Source: an uncultured Lachnospiraceae bacterium (GTDB lineage: Bacteria > Bacillota > Clostridia > Lachnospirales > Lachnospiraceae). Taken from it: a stretch of 64,000 nt of DNA. The stretch is from the NCBI GenBank assembly GCA_910587155.1, contig CAJULA010000002.1, positions 62,001 through 126,000 of the forward strand, written 5' to 3'. The position numbers and the translations under genes are program-made. This document shows positions 33,398 to 41,590 of this stretch, in pieces; the stretch's first letter is position 1, and every line of letters begins with the position of its first letter. The notes beneath the pieces were generated by a model. The model saw only the letters and a list, made by a program, of their open reading frames with translations, was not told the DNA's origin and searched no databases.

Positions 33398-34672
33398 ATG
33401 CCCGAATATCCGATCAGAAAAGTCCAGCAGGAAGCCCAGGCGCCCGCCTCAGAAGGTGAACTGCGGATTTCCGTTATTTCTTCCGTGGGTATGATTCCCA
33501 TAAAAAATGCAACCGTTACCATTTCCTATACCGGAGATCCCCAGCCGCCTCTTATGACCCTTACCACCGACGAAAGCGGTCAGACACCGCCTGTTAACCT
33601 GCCGGCCCCCAATGTGGAATACAGCCTGGAGCCGGAACAGCTCGTACAGCCTTATTCTGAATACAACATAGAAGTTACGGCACCGGGATATGAGCCGGTT
33701 CTCGTTTCCGGCACGGAAATCCTGCCTCATGTCACCGCCATCCAGCCCATCTCCATGATCCCGTTGGAAACCGGGACGGGAGAGGAAGAGATCTTCATCC
33801 CTGAACATACGCTGTATGGTGAATATCCTCCCAAAATTCCCGAAGATGAAATCAAGCCCATGGATGAATCCGGGGAAATCGTACTGAGCCGCGTCGTCAT
33901 TCCCGAATATGTCATCGTCCATGACGGTGTCCCTTCCGATCCTACGGCCCAAAATTACTATGTCCGTTACAAAGACTATATCAAAAACGTGGCCTCTTGT
34001 GAAATCTATGCCACATGGCCGGAGTCCGCCATCTATGCCAATGTTCTGGTCATTATGTCCTTTACTTTAAACCGGGTGTATACGGAGTGGTATCGTAATC
34101 AGGGCTATGATTTCACCATTACATCTTCCACAGCCTATGACCAGAAATGGATACACGGACGAAATATCTTTGAAAATATAGATGTACTTGTAGACAATAT
34201 CTTTGCCAATTTTCTCTCCCGCCCAGGTGTCCGGCAGCCTATTTTTACATCCTATTGTGACGGGAAGCGGGTTACATGCTCGGGACTGCAGCAATGGGGT
34301 TCAAAGTATCTGGCTGATGAAGGCTACAGTGCCATAGAAATTATCCGTTATTATTATGGCAACGATATGTACATCAATACTGCCGATGTGATTTCCGGTG
34401 TCCCGTCCTCCTGGCCAGGCTACAACCTAACCATCGGTTCATCCGGTCAGAAGGTACGGCAGATGCAGGAACAGTTAAACCGGATCGCCCGCAATTACCC
34501 GGCAATCCCGACGATCGCTGCCGACGGTGTCTACGGTCAGCAGACCGCCGACGCCGTGCGAACCTTTCAGGGAATCTTCGACCTGCCTCAGACTGGTGTC
34601 GTAGACTATGCCACCTGGTACGAGATTTCCGAAATTTTTGTCGGTGTCAGCCAGATTTCCGAGCCCGCCTGA
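33398..34672 (+). CDS. SpoIID-like protein with C-terminal peptidoglycan-binding domain
   Basis: 424 residues, without a signal peptide or membrane helix that I can see. Residues about 20-120 look like a carboxypeptidase-regulatory or Ig-type beta domain (LRISVISSVGMIPIKNATVT). Residues about 190-340 resemble the SpoIID/LytB family: VRYKDYIKNVASCEIYATWP, then VLVIMSFTLNRVYTEWY and PIFTSYCDGKRVTC. Residues about 350-415 are a PG_binding_1 domain (GSSGQKVRQMQEQLNRIA and DGVYGQQTADAVRTFQ). It is probably a cortex or cell-wall hydrolase-related protein, perhaps linked to sporulation. The lack of a signal would fit export by an unusual route or action inside the spore mother cell. Confidence 0.8.
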   Translation: MPEYPIRKVQQEAQAPASEGELRISVISSVGMIPIKNATVTISYTGDPQPPLMTLTTDESGQTPPVNLPAPNVEYSLEPEQLVQPYSEYNIEVTAPGYEPVLVSGTEILPHVTAIQPISMIPLETGTGEEEIFIPEHTLYGEYPPKIPEDEIKPMDESGEIVLSRVVIPEYVIVHDGVPSDPTAQNYYVRYKDYIKNVASCEIYATWPESAIYANVLVIMSFTLNRVYTEWYRNQGYDFTITSSTAYDQKWIHGRNIFENIDVLVDNIFANFLSRPGVRQPIFTSYCDGKRVTCSGLQQWGSKYLADEGYSAIEIIRYYYGNDMYINTADVISGVPSSWPGYNLTIGSSGQKVRQMQEQLNRIARNYPAIPTIAADGVYGQQTADAVRTFQGIFDLPQTGVVDYATWYEISEIFVGVSQISEPA

Positions 34673-34809
34673 AATCCGCCCTGCCAGTGGCAAACGGCAA
34701 TCCTCCATGCCGGCGGCGGATCGCCGCAGGAATAGACGCCGCCGACCCCCGGCTGCCGCCGTCCGGTTTCCGGCAGCCCGGGATACAAAAAGCCTTTCTG
34801 TCACTCTTT

Positions 34810-36792
34810 TCAGATTACCTTGATTTTCGTTTTCGGTGTCAGTCTGCCCAGCAGTTCCATTATATTTATTTTGGCTGTGCTGTCCGCAAAGCAGGCGTCC
34901 CGAAGCACCACCCGGCGGGGCTTTTTCTCCGCTATCGCTCTGGCTGCGTCCTCTGTCAGATTTTCAGCAAAACAGGCCACCAGATCTCCGTTATGATAAT
35001 CATGCACCATACAATCTCCGATTTTCCAGGAATGGTACGGATATGACAGCGCCACTCCCCAATCTGTCAGGCAGCCGAACAGCAGATCGAGATCCGTCCG
35101 GTCTTCCTTCACATTGGATACCAGCATGGAAAGCAGATCTTGTGTATAGTCTCCCGCAGAATAGTACACATCCTTCCTATTGCTCTCATCCACTCTCAGC
35201 ACCCGGAAGCCATAATCAATCTCTGCTCCTGTTTCCTCCTGTATCTTCTCTCCCGCCCTGCGTATCCTCTCCATGCCGATCTGGCAGATGTCCCGATAGC
35301 CCTGACGGTACGCCTCTGTCTTTTCAGGAATCGGTTCCGGGATCTGCACCATGATATACCTGCGGCCTGCCTGGTCCTGCGCATTTGCCTCCATCACGGC
35401 ATGGGCCACTGTCGCCGAGCCGGAAAAAAAATCAAGTATGATGTCTCCCGCTCCCGTAAAGGATCTGATATGTTCTTTGCAGATACTCACCACCTTAGGC
35501 GTGTCAAACGGTATGTTCATGCGGGCCAGCATCTCTGTATCACTGCCGCCAAAATAGAGCAGGGAAGGAATATTTTCATACCTGTTATCTTTCAGAAGAT
35601 ACTTACTGTTGGGAATTGTCGTTTCATCCCTGCCAAACAGAATCCTGCCCTCGCTCATCATCTTTTTCATGGTGGCGGGCGGATTGCGCCACCCTCTCTC
35701 CGGTACAGGACAGGGCTTTCCCGTCACCGGATGAATCAGAGGGATAAAATATTCATCCGGCGCTTTTTTCCTGTTGGGCCAGGCCATGGACACTGCACGA
35801 TAGACATTTCCCTCTTGATCAATACGGTTATATGCCCGCTCTCCGCCGCTCAGTTCCTTCTTACTCTGTATCCAGGCGGAAAACGCGTCATTGGCTTCTT
35901 CCAGCGAATATTCCTGCCCAACCTTCGCAAACAGCTGCTCCGCTTTTTTCAGCATTGCTTCCGCATTTTTTTTCGGCCGCCGCATTGTGCAGTGCTCTGT
36001 AAATACGGCTCTGTTTTTTGCGTAAGCCACGATATATTCATGCTGGCAGGAAATGCCTCTGGCATCGCCCTTGGGATTTCTTTTATCCCAGATGATGGTT
36101 CCAAGATCATTGGATTCCCCGAACACTTCCCCGCATATCTTCTGTAGATTGGCGATCTCATGTTCATCCATATTGATCAGAATGAGCCCGTCATCGGCAA
36201 GCAGATTCCTTGCCAGCAGCAGCCTCGCATAAAGCATGGAACACCAGTCCGAATGATATCTTCCCGCTGCCTCGCTGTTTTCTCTGGCAAAGTTGACATT
36301 CCCCTCTTCATCAAAATACCCGGTAGCGCCGGCATACTCTTCCCGATCCATCATAAAAGAGTCAGGATAGACAAAATCATGTCCCGTATTATATGGCGGA
36401 TCAATATAGATCAGTCTGACCGCTCCAAGATAACCTGCCTGCAAAAGCTTAAGCACCTCAAGGTTATTGCCCTTGATATATAAATTTTCGGTATTGTCCC
36501 AGTTTTTGCTCTCTTCCATAACCGGCCTCAGTGTCTTTCCCGTAGGCCTGTTGGCTTCCAGCATCGCCGCCTTTTTTCCCACCCAGGTAAAATCATAAGA
36601 TTCATCGCCTGCCAGGACAACATGGGAAAACTTCCTCATCAGCTTTTCCATAGCAACCGCCCGCCTGGGATTTCCGTCCTCGCCAATACATTCCGTAATA
36701 CAGTCAGGAAATATGCTCTCTAATAATGTGATATTATAATCTGTCATATCCTGCGATTCCATTTTCATTTTTCCCATGTTCCAGTTATCCAT
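34810..36792 (-). CDS. Beta-class (type III Mod-like) adenine-N6 DNA methyltransferase
   Basis: About 660 residues from the ATG at 36792, which overlaps the stop of the upstream nuclease gene by 8 bases (ATGGATAA); a longer frame reaches 36822. The catalytic motif IV is LIYIDPPYNTGHDF at about residue 127, and the SAM-binding motif I comes later as ILDFFSGSATVAHAVMEA. That order (IV before I) defines the beta class of type III Mod and similar enzymes. A large insertion between them probably holds the target-recognition domain. There is no Res helicase subunit next to it; instead a small PD-(D/E)xK nuclease gene precedes it, so it may be a two-gene restriction-modification unit. Confidence 0.88.
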   Translation of the reverse strand: MDNWNMGKMKMESQDMTDYNITLLESIFPDCITECIGEDGNPRRAVAMEKLMRKFSHVVLAGDESYDFTWVGKKAAMLEANRPTGKTLRPVMEESKNWDNTENLYIKGNNLEVLKLLQAGYLGAVRLIYIDPPYNTGHDFVYPDSFMMDREEYAGATGYFDEEGNVNFARENSEAAGRYHSDWCSMLYARLLLARNLLADDGLILINMDEHEIANLQKICGEVFGESNDLGTIIWDKRNPKGDARGISCQHEYIVAYAKNRAVFTEHCTMRRPKKNAEAMLKKAEQLFAKVGQEYSLEEANDAFSAWIQSKKELSGGERAYNRIDQEGNVYRAVSMAWPNRKKAPDEYFIPLIHPVTGKPCPVPERGWRNPPATMKKMMSEGRILFGRDETTIPNSKYLLKDNRYENIPSLLYFGGSDTEMLARMNIPFDTPKVVSICKEHIRSFTGAGDIILDFFSGSATVAHAVMEANAQDQAGRRYIMVQIPEPIPEKTEAYRQGYRDICQIGMERIRRAGEKIQEETGAEIDYGFRVLRVDESNRKDVYYSAGDYTQDLLSMLVSNVKEDRTDLDLLFGCLTDWGVALSYPYHSWKIGDCMVHDYHNGDLVACFAENLTEDAARAIAEKKPRRVVLRDACFADSTAKINIMELLGRLTPKTKIKVI

Positions 36793-37573
36793 CCCTGTTC
36801 CCGTCCCTCTGTCCCTGCACAAATTCCCCGATCAGACAATATCCCAGAAATTGACAGCAAGGATCACACCGGTGATCAAACCGGAAAATCTTCAGCCTGG
36901 AAATATCATCATAAAAAGGAGTTTTTGTCCTGCGGTTATACACGATATAAAATCTCAGTCCACACCTTCCTGCCAGCTTTGACAGCAGAATAAAATTTTT
37001 GTAATCCTGTCGGTATGGCTGCCACTGTTCCAGCTCTATATAGGATCTTTTGAGTTCTATGATTTCCGCCGGCTTCTTATCCGCATACCACAGCAGATCA
37101 ATGTCAGCAACCGTCACCGCATCTCCCATATGCGCCCGCTGCCATTCATGATAAGCACCTGAGCTTTTGTCATTGATCTCTTTGTGCGCTGTCATCTCAT
37201 TCATTTCCAGTCCCAGACGGTGAAATCTGTCTTTCAGAAAGGCCGCCGATACCACCGGTATCTCCCGCATCCCCCGTTCCCAGTATCCTGCCTGACGCAG
37301 AGGACGTCCGGGATCAAATCTGATAAAACTTACCGGCAGACCGCTTCCATCCGCAATCTGTCCGGCGGCATGCACCGCAGCGCGCTCTGCGGGCGTGGGA
37401 GGGACATCCAGCGGGTTCGCGGAGGCCACCGTCAGGATCACCGGCTCAAGGTCGCGGTTTCCATAGGCCAAAAGCCACAGGGTACGCCCCGTTCTGTAAA
37501 AATTTTTTTGATTTTCACACCTGTCAAGATAGTCATAGATCCCATTGCCTTCATAATACCCCAGGAAAAACAC
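36785..37573 (-). CDS. PD-(D/E)xK nuclease-like protein, putative restriction partner of the methyltransferase
   Basis: 262 residues starting at a GTG (37573), with AAAGG just upstream. The C-terminal half carries the restriction-endonuclease core: YHEWQRAHMGDAVTVADIDL (catalytic Asp157 or 159), then PAEIIELKRSYIELEQW with Glu173-x-Lys175. YKNFILLSKLAGRCGLRFYI completes the fold. The N-terminal 130 residues (YEGNGIYDYLDRCENQKNFY) are not recognised. Its stop overlaps the methyltransferase start, so the two are translationally coupled, which argues for a functional pair. The target sequence is unknown. It might equally be a nuclease-like accessory protein. Confidence 0.7.
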   Translation of the reverse strand: MFFLGYYEGNGIYDYLDRCENQKNFYRTGRTLWLLAYGNRDLEPVILTVASANPLDVPPTPAERAAVHAAGQIADGSGLPVSFIRFDPGRPLRQAGYWERGMREIPVVSAAFLKDRFHRLGLEMNEMTAHKEINDKSSGAYHEWQRAHMGDAVTVADIDLLWYADKKPAEIIELKRSYIELEQWQPYRQDYKNFILLSKLAGRCGLRFYIVYNRRTKTPFYDDISRLKIFRFDHRCDPCCQFLGYCLIGEFVQGQRDGNRDG

Positions 37574-37678
37574 CTGCCTTTCTGCTTTGTTATACTGGAT
37601 TCTTTCTACGGTCCTATGTTACAATAAAAAACACCGGTTACATACAATACACACTTAGGAGAGGCAGGAGGTAACAGC

Positions 37679-38314
37679 ATGACACCAAAAGAAGAAGCTT
37701 TTCTGGCCTTATCAAAAGGGCTGATCAAAAATCTGGAAATGCGCGGTATGGAAGGACATTATTTTGACAACAGTGCCGCTCTCTGTTCTTATCTGAAAGA
37801 GACTCTGCCAGAGAACGCGGTCATTTCCTGGGGCGGCAGCATGTCCGTAGAAGAAAGTGGCGTAATGGCACTGCTTCATTCCGGCAAGTATGCGCTGATC
37901 GACCGCTCGGAAGCAAAAACACCAGCGCAGGCACGCGAATATTACAGCCGCATCGTTCTGGCCGATTATTATTTTATGAGTACCAATGCCATCACCATGG
38001 ACGGTGAACTGGTCAATATCGACGGCAACGGAAACCGGCTCGCCTGTCTGATGCAGGGGCCATCCCATGTCTGCCTTGTCGTGGGACGCAACAAAGTCTC
38101 CACTACACTGGAAGATGCCATCCACCGGGTACGAAACATTGCCGCCCCCGCCAATGTAAAACGGCTGCACAAACAGACGCCATGCGGCGCGGGCGGCCGC
38201 TGCGGAGACTGTTTCTCTCCTGACTGCATCTGCAGCCATACGGTCATCACCCGCCGCAGCGGACATCCGGGCAGAATACAGGTATTTCTTGTCAATGAAG
38301 ATCTGGGCTATTGA
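37679..38314 (+). CDS. LUD-domain (lactate utilization-type) protein
   Basis: 211 residues of the LUD/DUF162 family. Typical blocks are LPENAVISWGGSMSVEESGV, YFMSTNAITMDGELVNIDGN (with the conserved GxLVNxDG) and VCLVVGRNKVSTTLEDAIHR. The C-terminus has a Cys cluster (CGAGGRCGDCFSPDCICSH) that may bind iron-sulfur or zinc. Stand-alone members are common in Clostridia, and their substrate is not established; lactate oxidation is only one option. A strong AGGAGG precedes the ATG. It is divergent from the nuclease gene. Confidence 0.88.
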   Translation: MTPKEEAFLALSKGLIKNLEMRGMEGHYFDNSAALCSYLKETLPENAVISWGGSMSVEESGVMALLHSGKYALIDRSEAKTPAQAREYYSRIVLADYYFMSTNAITMDGELVNIDGNGNRLACLMQGPSHVCLVVGRNKVSTTLEDAIHRVRNIAAPANVKRLHKQTPCGAGGRCGDCFSPDCICSHTVITRRSGHPGRIQVFLVNEDLGY

Positions 38315-38334
38315 GACTGCTTCCTTCCGGATAT

Positions 38335-38856
38335 CTATGACCGCAGGGCGTGTCTGCCAAGCAGCACGCCCTGCGCTGTCAGCCAGGCCAGAATATACGC
38401 AGCAGACAGGATCAGTACCCTCTGATATCTGCGGCGCAGCCCGGCTGTATAACTTTCCGCATCCAGTTCCGGCTCTATGGCAATATAGGCGTTCTCTCCC
38501 CTGATGCCAAGCACCCGGCGTTCCACTGCCGCTTTCTCCTCCACAATCTTCTGTCCGGCCGTTTTTGAGACCGCCTCGTCCTCCCAACGATAACCGCTGC
38601 CGCCGACAGCGCGATAGTACACTTTATATACCGTTCTGGTCGGATTCATCCGTCGGCTGCGCGCAGTACCGGTCATGTTCTTTACCTGGACGGGCAGTAC
38701 CTGATAAGGAACAAAACAATAGATTCCCTTATCTTCATAACTGTCAGGCGGGCGCTCCGTCAACAGATTTTTTACTGAAAGACAGCAGGATAACCCGGCT
38801 ACAAACAAAAGTACCAGCCCCATACTTCGTACCAGTTCTTTCCATCCTCTCACAGA
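38335..38856 (-). CDS. Membrane-anchored protein of unknown function
   Basis: About 173 residues from a GTG at 38856 with GGAGG 6 bases upstream; the frame is open to 38961 but without a better start. One membrane helix lies near the N-terminus (SMGLVLLFVAGLSCCLSV) and one near the C-terminus (RVLILSAAYILAWLTAQGVL). The extracytoplasmic region between them, about 110 residues, contains GIYCFVPYQVLPVQVKN and VYKVYYRAVGGSGYRWEDEA. I recognise no family. It sits between the LUD gene (convergent) and a chemoreceptor gene. Confidence 0.65.
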   Translation of the reverse strand, partial: SVRGWKELVRSMGLVLLFVAGLSCCLSVKNLLTERPPDSYEDKGIYCFVPYQVLPVQVKNMTGTARSRRMNPTRTVYKVYYRAVGGSGYRWEDEAVSKTAGQKIVEEKAAVERRVLGIRGENAYIAIEPELDAESYTAGLRRRYQRVLILSAAYILAWLTAQGVLLGRHALRS

Positions 38857-38982
38857 TACCCTCCCCCATACTCCTCTTATTCTCTTATATGTCAGGTCAT
38901 TGTGAAATGTAACCCGGCCGGACGCAAAACAGCCGCAGACCGGAAAGTATCCTTTCTGCAATACGGCCTGCGGCGATATCTG

Positions 38983-40638
38983 TCAGTTTCTTCTGACCCG
39001 GAACATGCCGGTCAGATTTTTCAAAAGCCCGGCCTGCGCGCTCAGTTCCTGGCTGGTGGCGGCACTCTCCTGCGCCGTTGCCGAATTGGTCTGTACCACG
39101 CCGGAGATCTGACTGATCTGCTCCTGCAGCTGTGCTACCGCATTCGCCTGCACGCGGGCCGCATCCGCAATTCCGCCGGTCATCTCCATCACTTCATCGG
39201 CGCCGGCAACGACAGCCTCCAGTCGGGAAGCCGTCTCGTTGGCTATCTCAGTCCCCCGCTTCACCGATGCAATGGAACGCTCAATCAATTCTGCCGTAGA
39301 CTGGGAAGCATCCGCACTCTTGCCGGCCAAATCGCGCACCTCTTCGGCCACAACCGCAAAGCCTTTTCCGGCTTCCCCTGCCCTGGCTGCCTCCACAGCG
39401 GCATTCAGCGCAAGAATATTGGTCTGAAATGCAATATTCTCAATCGTCTTGATAATCTTTTCAATCTCACCGGAATTGGTATTAATCTCCTGCATGGCGC
39501 TGATCATTTCCTGCATCTTCTGATTGCTCTCCATAATCTGTCCGCCCACACTATGTACCTTTCCGGTCGCTTTCTGCGCGTTTTCCGCTGTTTCGGACAC
39601 GTGACCGGAAATCTCTTCGATACTGCTCTCCACCTCTTCTATGGCACTGGCCTGCTCCACCGCGCCCTGGCTCAGATCCTGCGCTCCCATAGCCATCTGC
39701 TCCGAACCGTTGGAAACATGCGCCGAGCTTTCCACAATCTGCGACATGGTACTGTTGAGCTTATCGAGGATGCCATTGAGAGATTCCTCAATGGAAGAAA
39801 AATCCCCCACATAGTCCTGCCTGGTCTGTACGGTCAGGTTGCCTTCGGAAATGGCTTCCAACACAGCGGAAATTTCTCCTATATAACCTTTCAGCCGGCT
39901 TATGGTAGCCCCGAATATCTCTGCCAGATATCCGATCTCATCATTGGAACGAATATTGACAGTGATATTTCTTCCGTCCCGCAGCCCCAGATCTCCCTCT
40001 TCCATCGTCTGCGCAAGCTTTGTCAGCCCCGAAAGCGGCCTGGAAACAGAATGTCTGATGAAGACAGACATAATGATAATACTTATGACAACCAGTACCA
40101 CACTTGCCACACAGGACATCAATATTGTCAGGTTCACCTGCTCCGAGACATCAGCCATGGAAATACCGGCAAAAATCAGGCCGTTGATCTGTCCGTTCGC
40201 ATCCTTTGTAGGCACATAAGAACAGAGATGCTCCACGCCGAGTATTTCCGCCTTTCCCACAAAGTTCTGTCCCTGTTCCAGTACGATGGCTGCCAGTTCC
40301 GGCGACAACGTCGTCCCTACCACCCGCTGCCCGTCCTGCTGAATCGTCGTATACGCCCGGACATCTCCCTGAAAAATCGTAAACTCGCATCGCATCTGTT
40401 CTTTCAGTGTATCCAGCAGCTGGTTCCTGTCTTCCGCGCCGCTATCCTGCGCAAGCTGATATGCAAGCATGTTCGTACCGTTTACACACCGATCCTCCAG
40501 CATACGCATTGCAAGATGATAAAACATGGATACACAAACTGCCACTACGGCTGCAATGCTCCCCAACAAAAGACACATGACCAGCCCGTTGACCTTACTT
40601 CCGAGATGCCTGATTTTTCTCTTTCTTACCTGATTCAT
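38983..40638 (-). CDS. Methyl-accepting chemotaxis protein with single-Cache sensor
   Basis: About 551 residues from the ATG at 40638. Membrane helix 1 is at about 15-40. The extracellular part has the single-Cache (sCache_3-like) pattern: LAYQLAQDSGAEDRNQLLDT, FTIFQGDVRAYTTIQQDGQR and GLIFAGISMADV. Membrane helix 2 is ILMSCVASVVLVVISIIIMS, followed by HAMP and the signalling hairpin IAFQTNILALNAAVEAARAG. Unlike the receptor at 2754 it has the INTNSGEIEKIIKTIENIA form common in clostridial receptors. The ligand is unknown. It is monocistronic. Confidence 0.93.
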   Translation of the reverse strand: MNQVRKRKIRHLGSKVNGLVMCLLLGSIAAVVAVCVSMFYHLAMRMLEDRCVNGTNMLAYQLAQDSGAEDRNQLLDTLKEQMRCEFTIFQGDVRAYTTIQQDGQRVVGTTLSPELAAIVLEQGQNFVGKAEILGVEHLCSYVPTKDANGQINGLIFAGISMADVSEQVNLTILMSCVASVVLVVISIIIMSVFIRHSVSRPLSGLTKLAQTMEEGDLGLRDGRNITVNIRSNDEIGYLAEIFGATISRLKGYIGEISAVLEAISEGNLTVQTRQDYVGDFSSIEESLNGILDKLNSTMSQIVESSAHVSNGSEQMAMGAQDLSQGAVEQASAIEEVESSIEEISGHVSETAENAQKATGKVHSVGGQIMESNQKMQEMISAMQEINTNSGEIEKIIKTIENIAFQTNILALNAAVEAARAGEAGKGFAVVAEEVRDLAGKSADASQSTAELIERSIASVKRGTEIANETASRLEAVVAGADEVMEMTGGIADAARVQANAVAQLQEQISQISGVVQTNSATAQESAATSQELSAQAGLLKNLTGMFRVRRN

Positions 40639-40731
40639 CTTACCATACCTCATACCTTTATCATACTGGCAGGCCATTGCAGACCCGCACTTACATCTTA
40701 TAAAATCTGCCGGAAAAAAGCAAGCCTCAAG

Positions 40732-41532
40732 TCAGAAATCCCGGGACAGAAATCCGCGCAGCATGTCCGCCACATTGCTGCAGACGGCATCCGCCTGCGC
40801 CTTTACGTGAGGCCTGCTGCTCTCCATGGCAAAAGACAGGCCGCATACCCCAAACATGGGAATATCATTCTCACTGTCCCCGAAACAGAGTGTCTCCTTT
40901 AGAGAGAATCCCTCCATACGGGCCAGCTCCCGCAGCGCGGCACCTTTGTTAACGCCCTCCATGGTAAAATCCAGCCATCCGTTTCCGCTGTCTGTCGCCA
41001 GCAGCCTGCCATCATATTTTTGATGAAACCACTTCTCTTCCTGCTTGGGAATCCCATCCGGCCACCAGATGGAAATCTTGTTGATCTCTCCCGTCACCTC
41101 TCCAAAATCTGCTACTGTCAGCACCTCCGGCTTCAGAAATTCGTTCATCTGACGGATAAAATCTTCCCGATACGCCAGTGCATACAATTCCCGCTCACTG
41201 GAGACGATCATCTCTGATCCTGGCATGGCCATCATATCCCCGATCAGTTCAAAGGCCAGCTTACCGGGAATACATTTCTGATAAAGGGTCTGATCGTCTT
41301 TTACCACAAGACTCCCGTTTTCGCAGATAAAAGGAAGCCCTCCGGCAATCGGCTCGAACATCAGACGCATATTTTTGTACTGCCGTCCGCTGGCCGCCAC
41401 AAACAAGACTCCCTTTCTTTCCAGTTCCCCGATCACCGAAAGCAGTGCCGGGTTTAAATCCTTTTTGTCTCCCAGCAATGTACCGTCCAGATCACTGACA
41501 ATCGTCGTTATTTTTTTACCCTGTATGTGCAT
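40732..41532 (-). CDS. HAD-superfamily (Cof-type) sugar-phosphate/flavin phosphatase
   Basis: 266 residues. Motif I is VSDLDGTLLGDKKD (nucleophile Asp), then FVAASGRQYKN (motif II), a central C2-type cap, a Lys in GVNKGAALRELARM (motif III) and LCFGDSENDIPMF (motif IV). This is the Cof/YidA layout. Substrates of such enzymes range from sugar phosphates to FMN, so I give no specific reaction. It ends the strand run between the HD-domain gene and the chemoreceptor gene and is probably not part of the five-gene operon upstream. Confidence 0.93.
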   Translation of the reverse strand: MHIQGKKITTIVSDLDGTLLGDKKDLNPALLSVIGELERKGVLFVAASGRQYKNMRLMFEPIAGGLPFICENGSLVVKDDQTLYQKCIPGKLAFELIGDMMAMPGSEMIVSSERELYALAYREDFIRQMNEFLKPEVLTVADFGEVTGEINKISIWWPDGIPKQEEKWFHQKYDGRLLATDSGNGWLDFTMEGVNKGAALRELARMEGFSLKETLCFGDSENDIPMFGVCGLSFAMESSRPHVKAQADAVCSNVADMLRGFLSRDF

Positions 41533-41590
41533 CCTGATTCCCCGCTTTTCCTGTTTTTCCCCGCCATTGTACTATCTTTTGGTTCTTATG

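Noticed and set aside
38902..40902. Long plus-strand open frame of 666 codons
   Set aside because: It lies antisense to the well-supported chemoreceptor gene; its translation is His/Arg/Cys-rich without domains, as expected of a shadow frame in GC-rich coding DNA.
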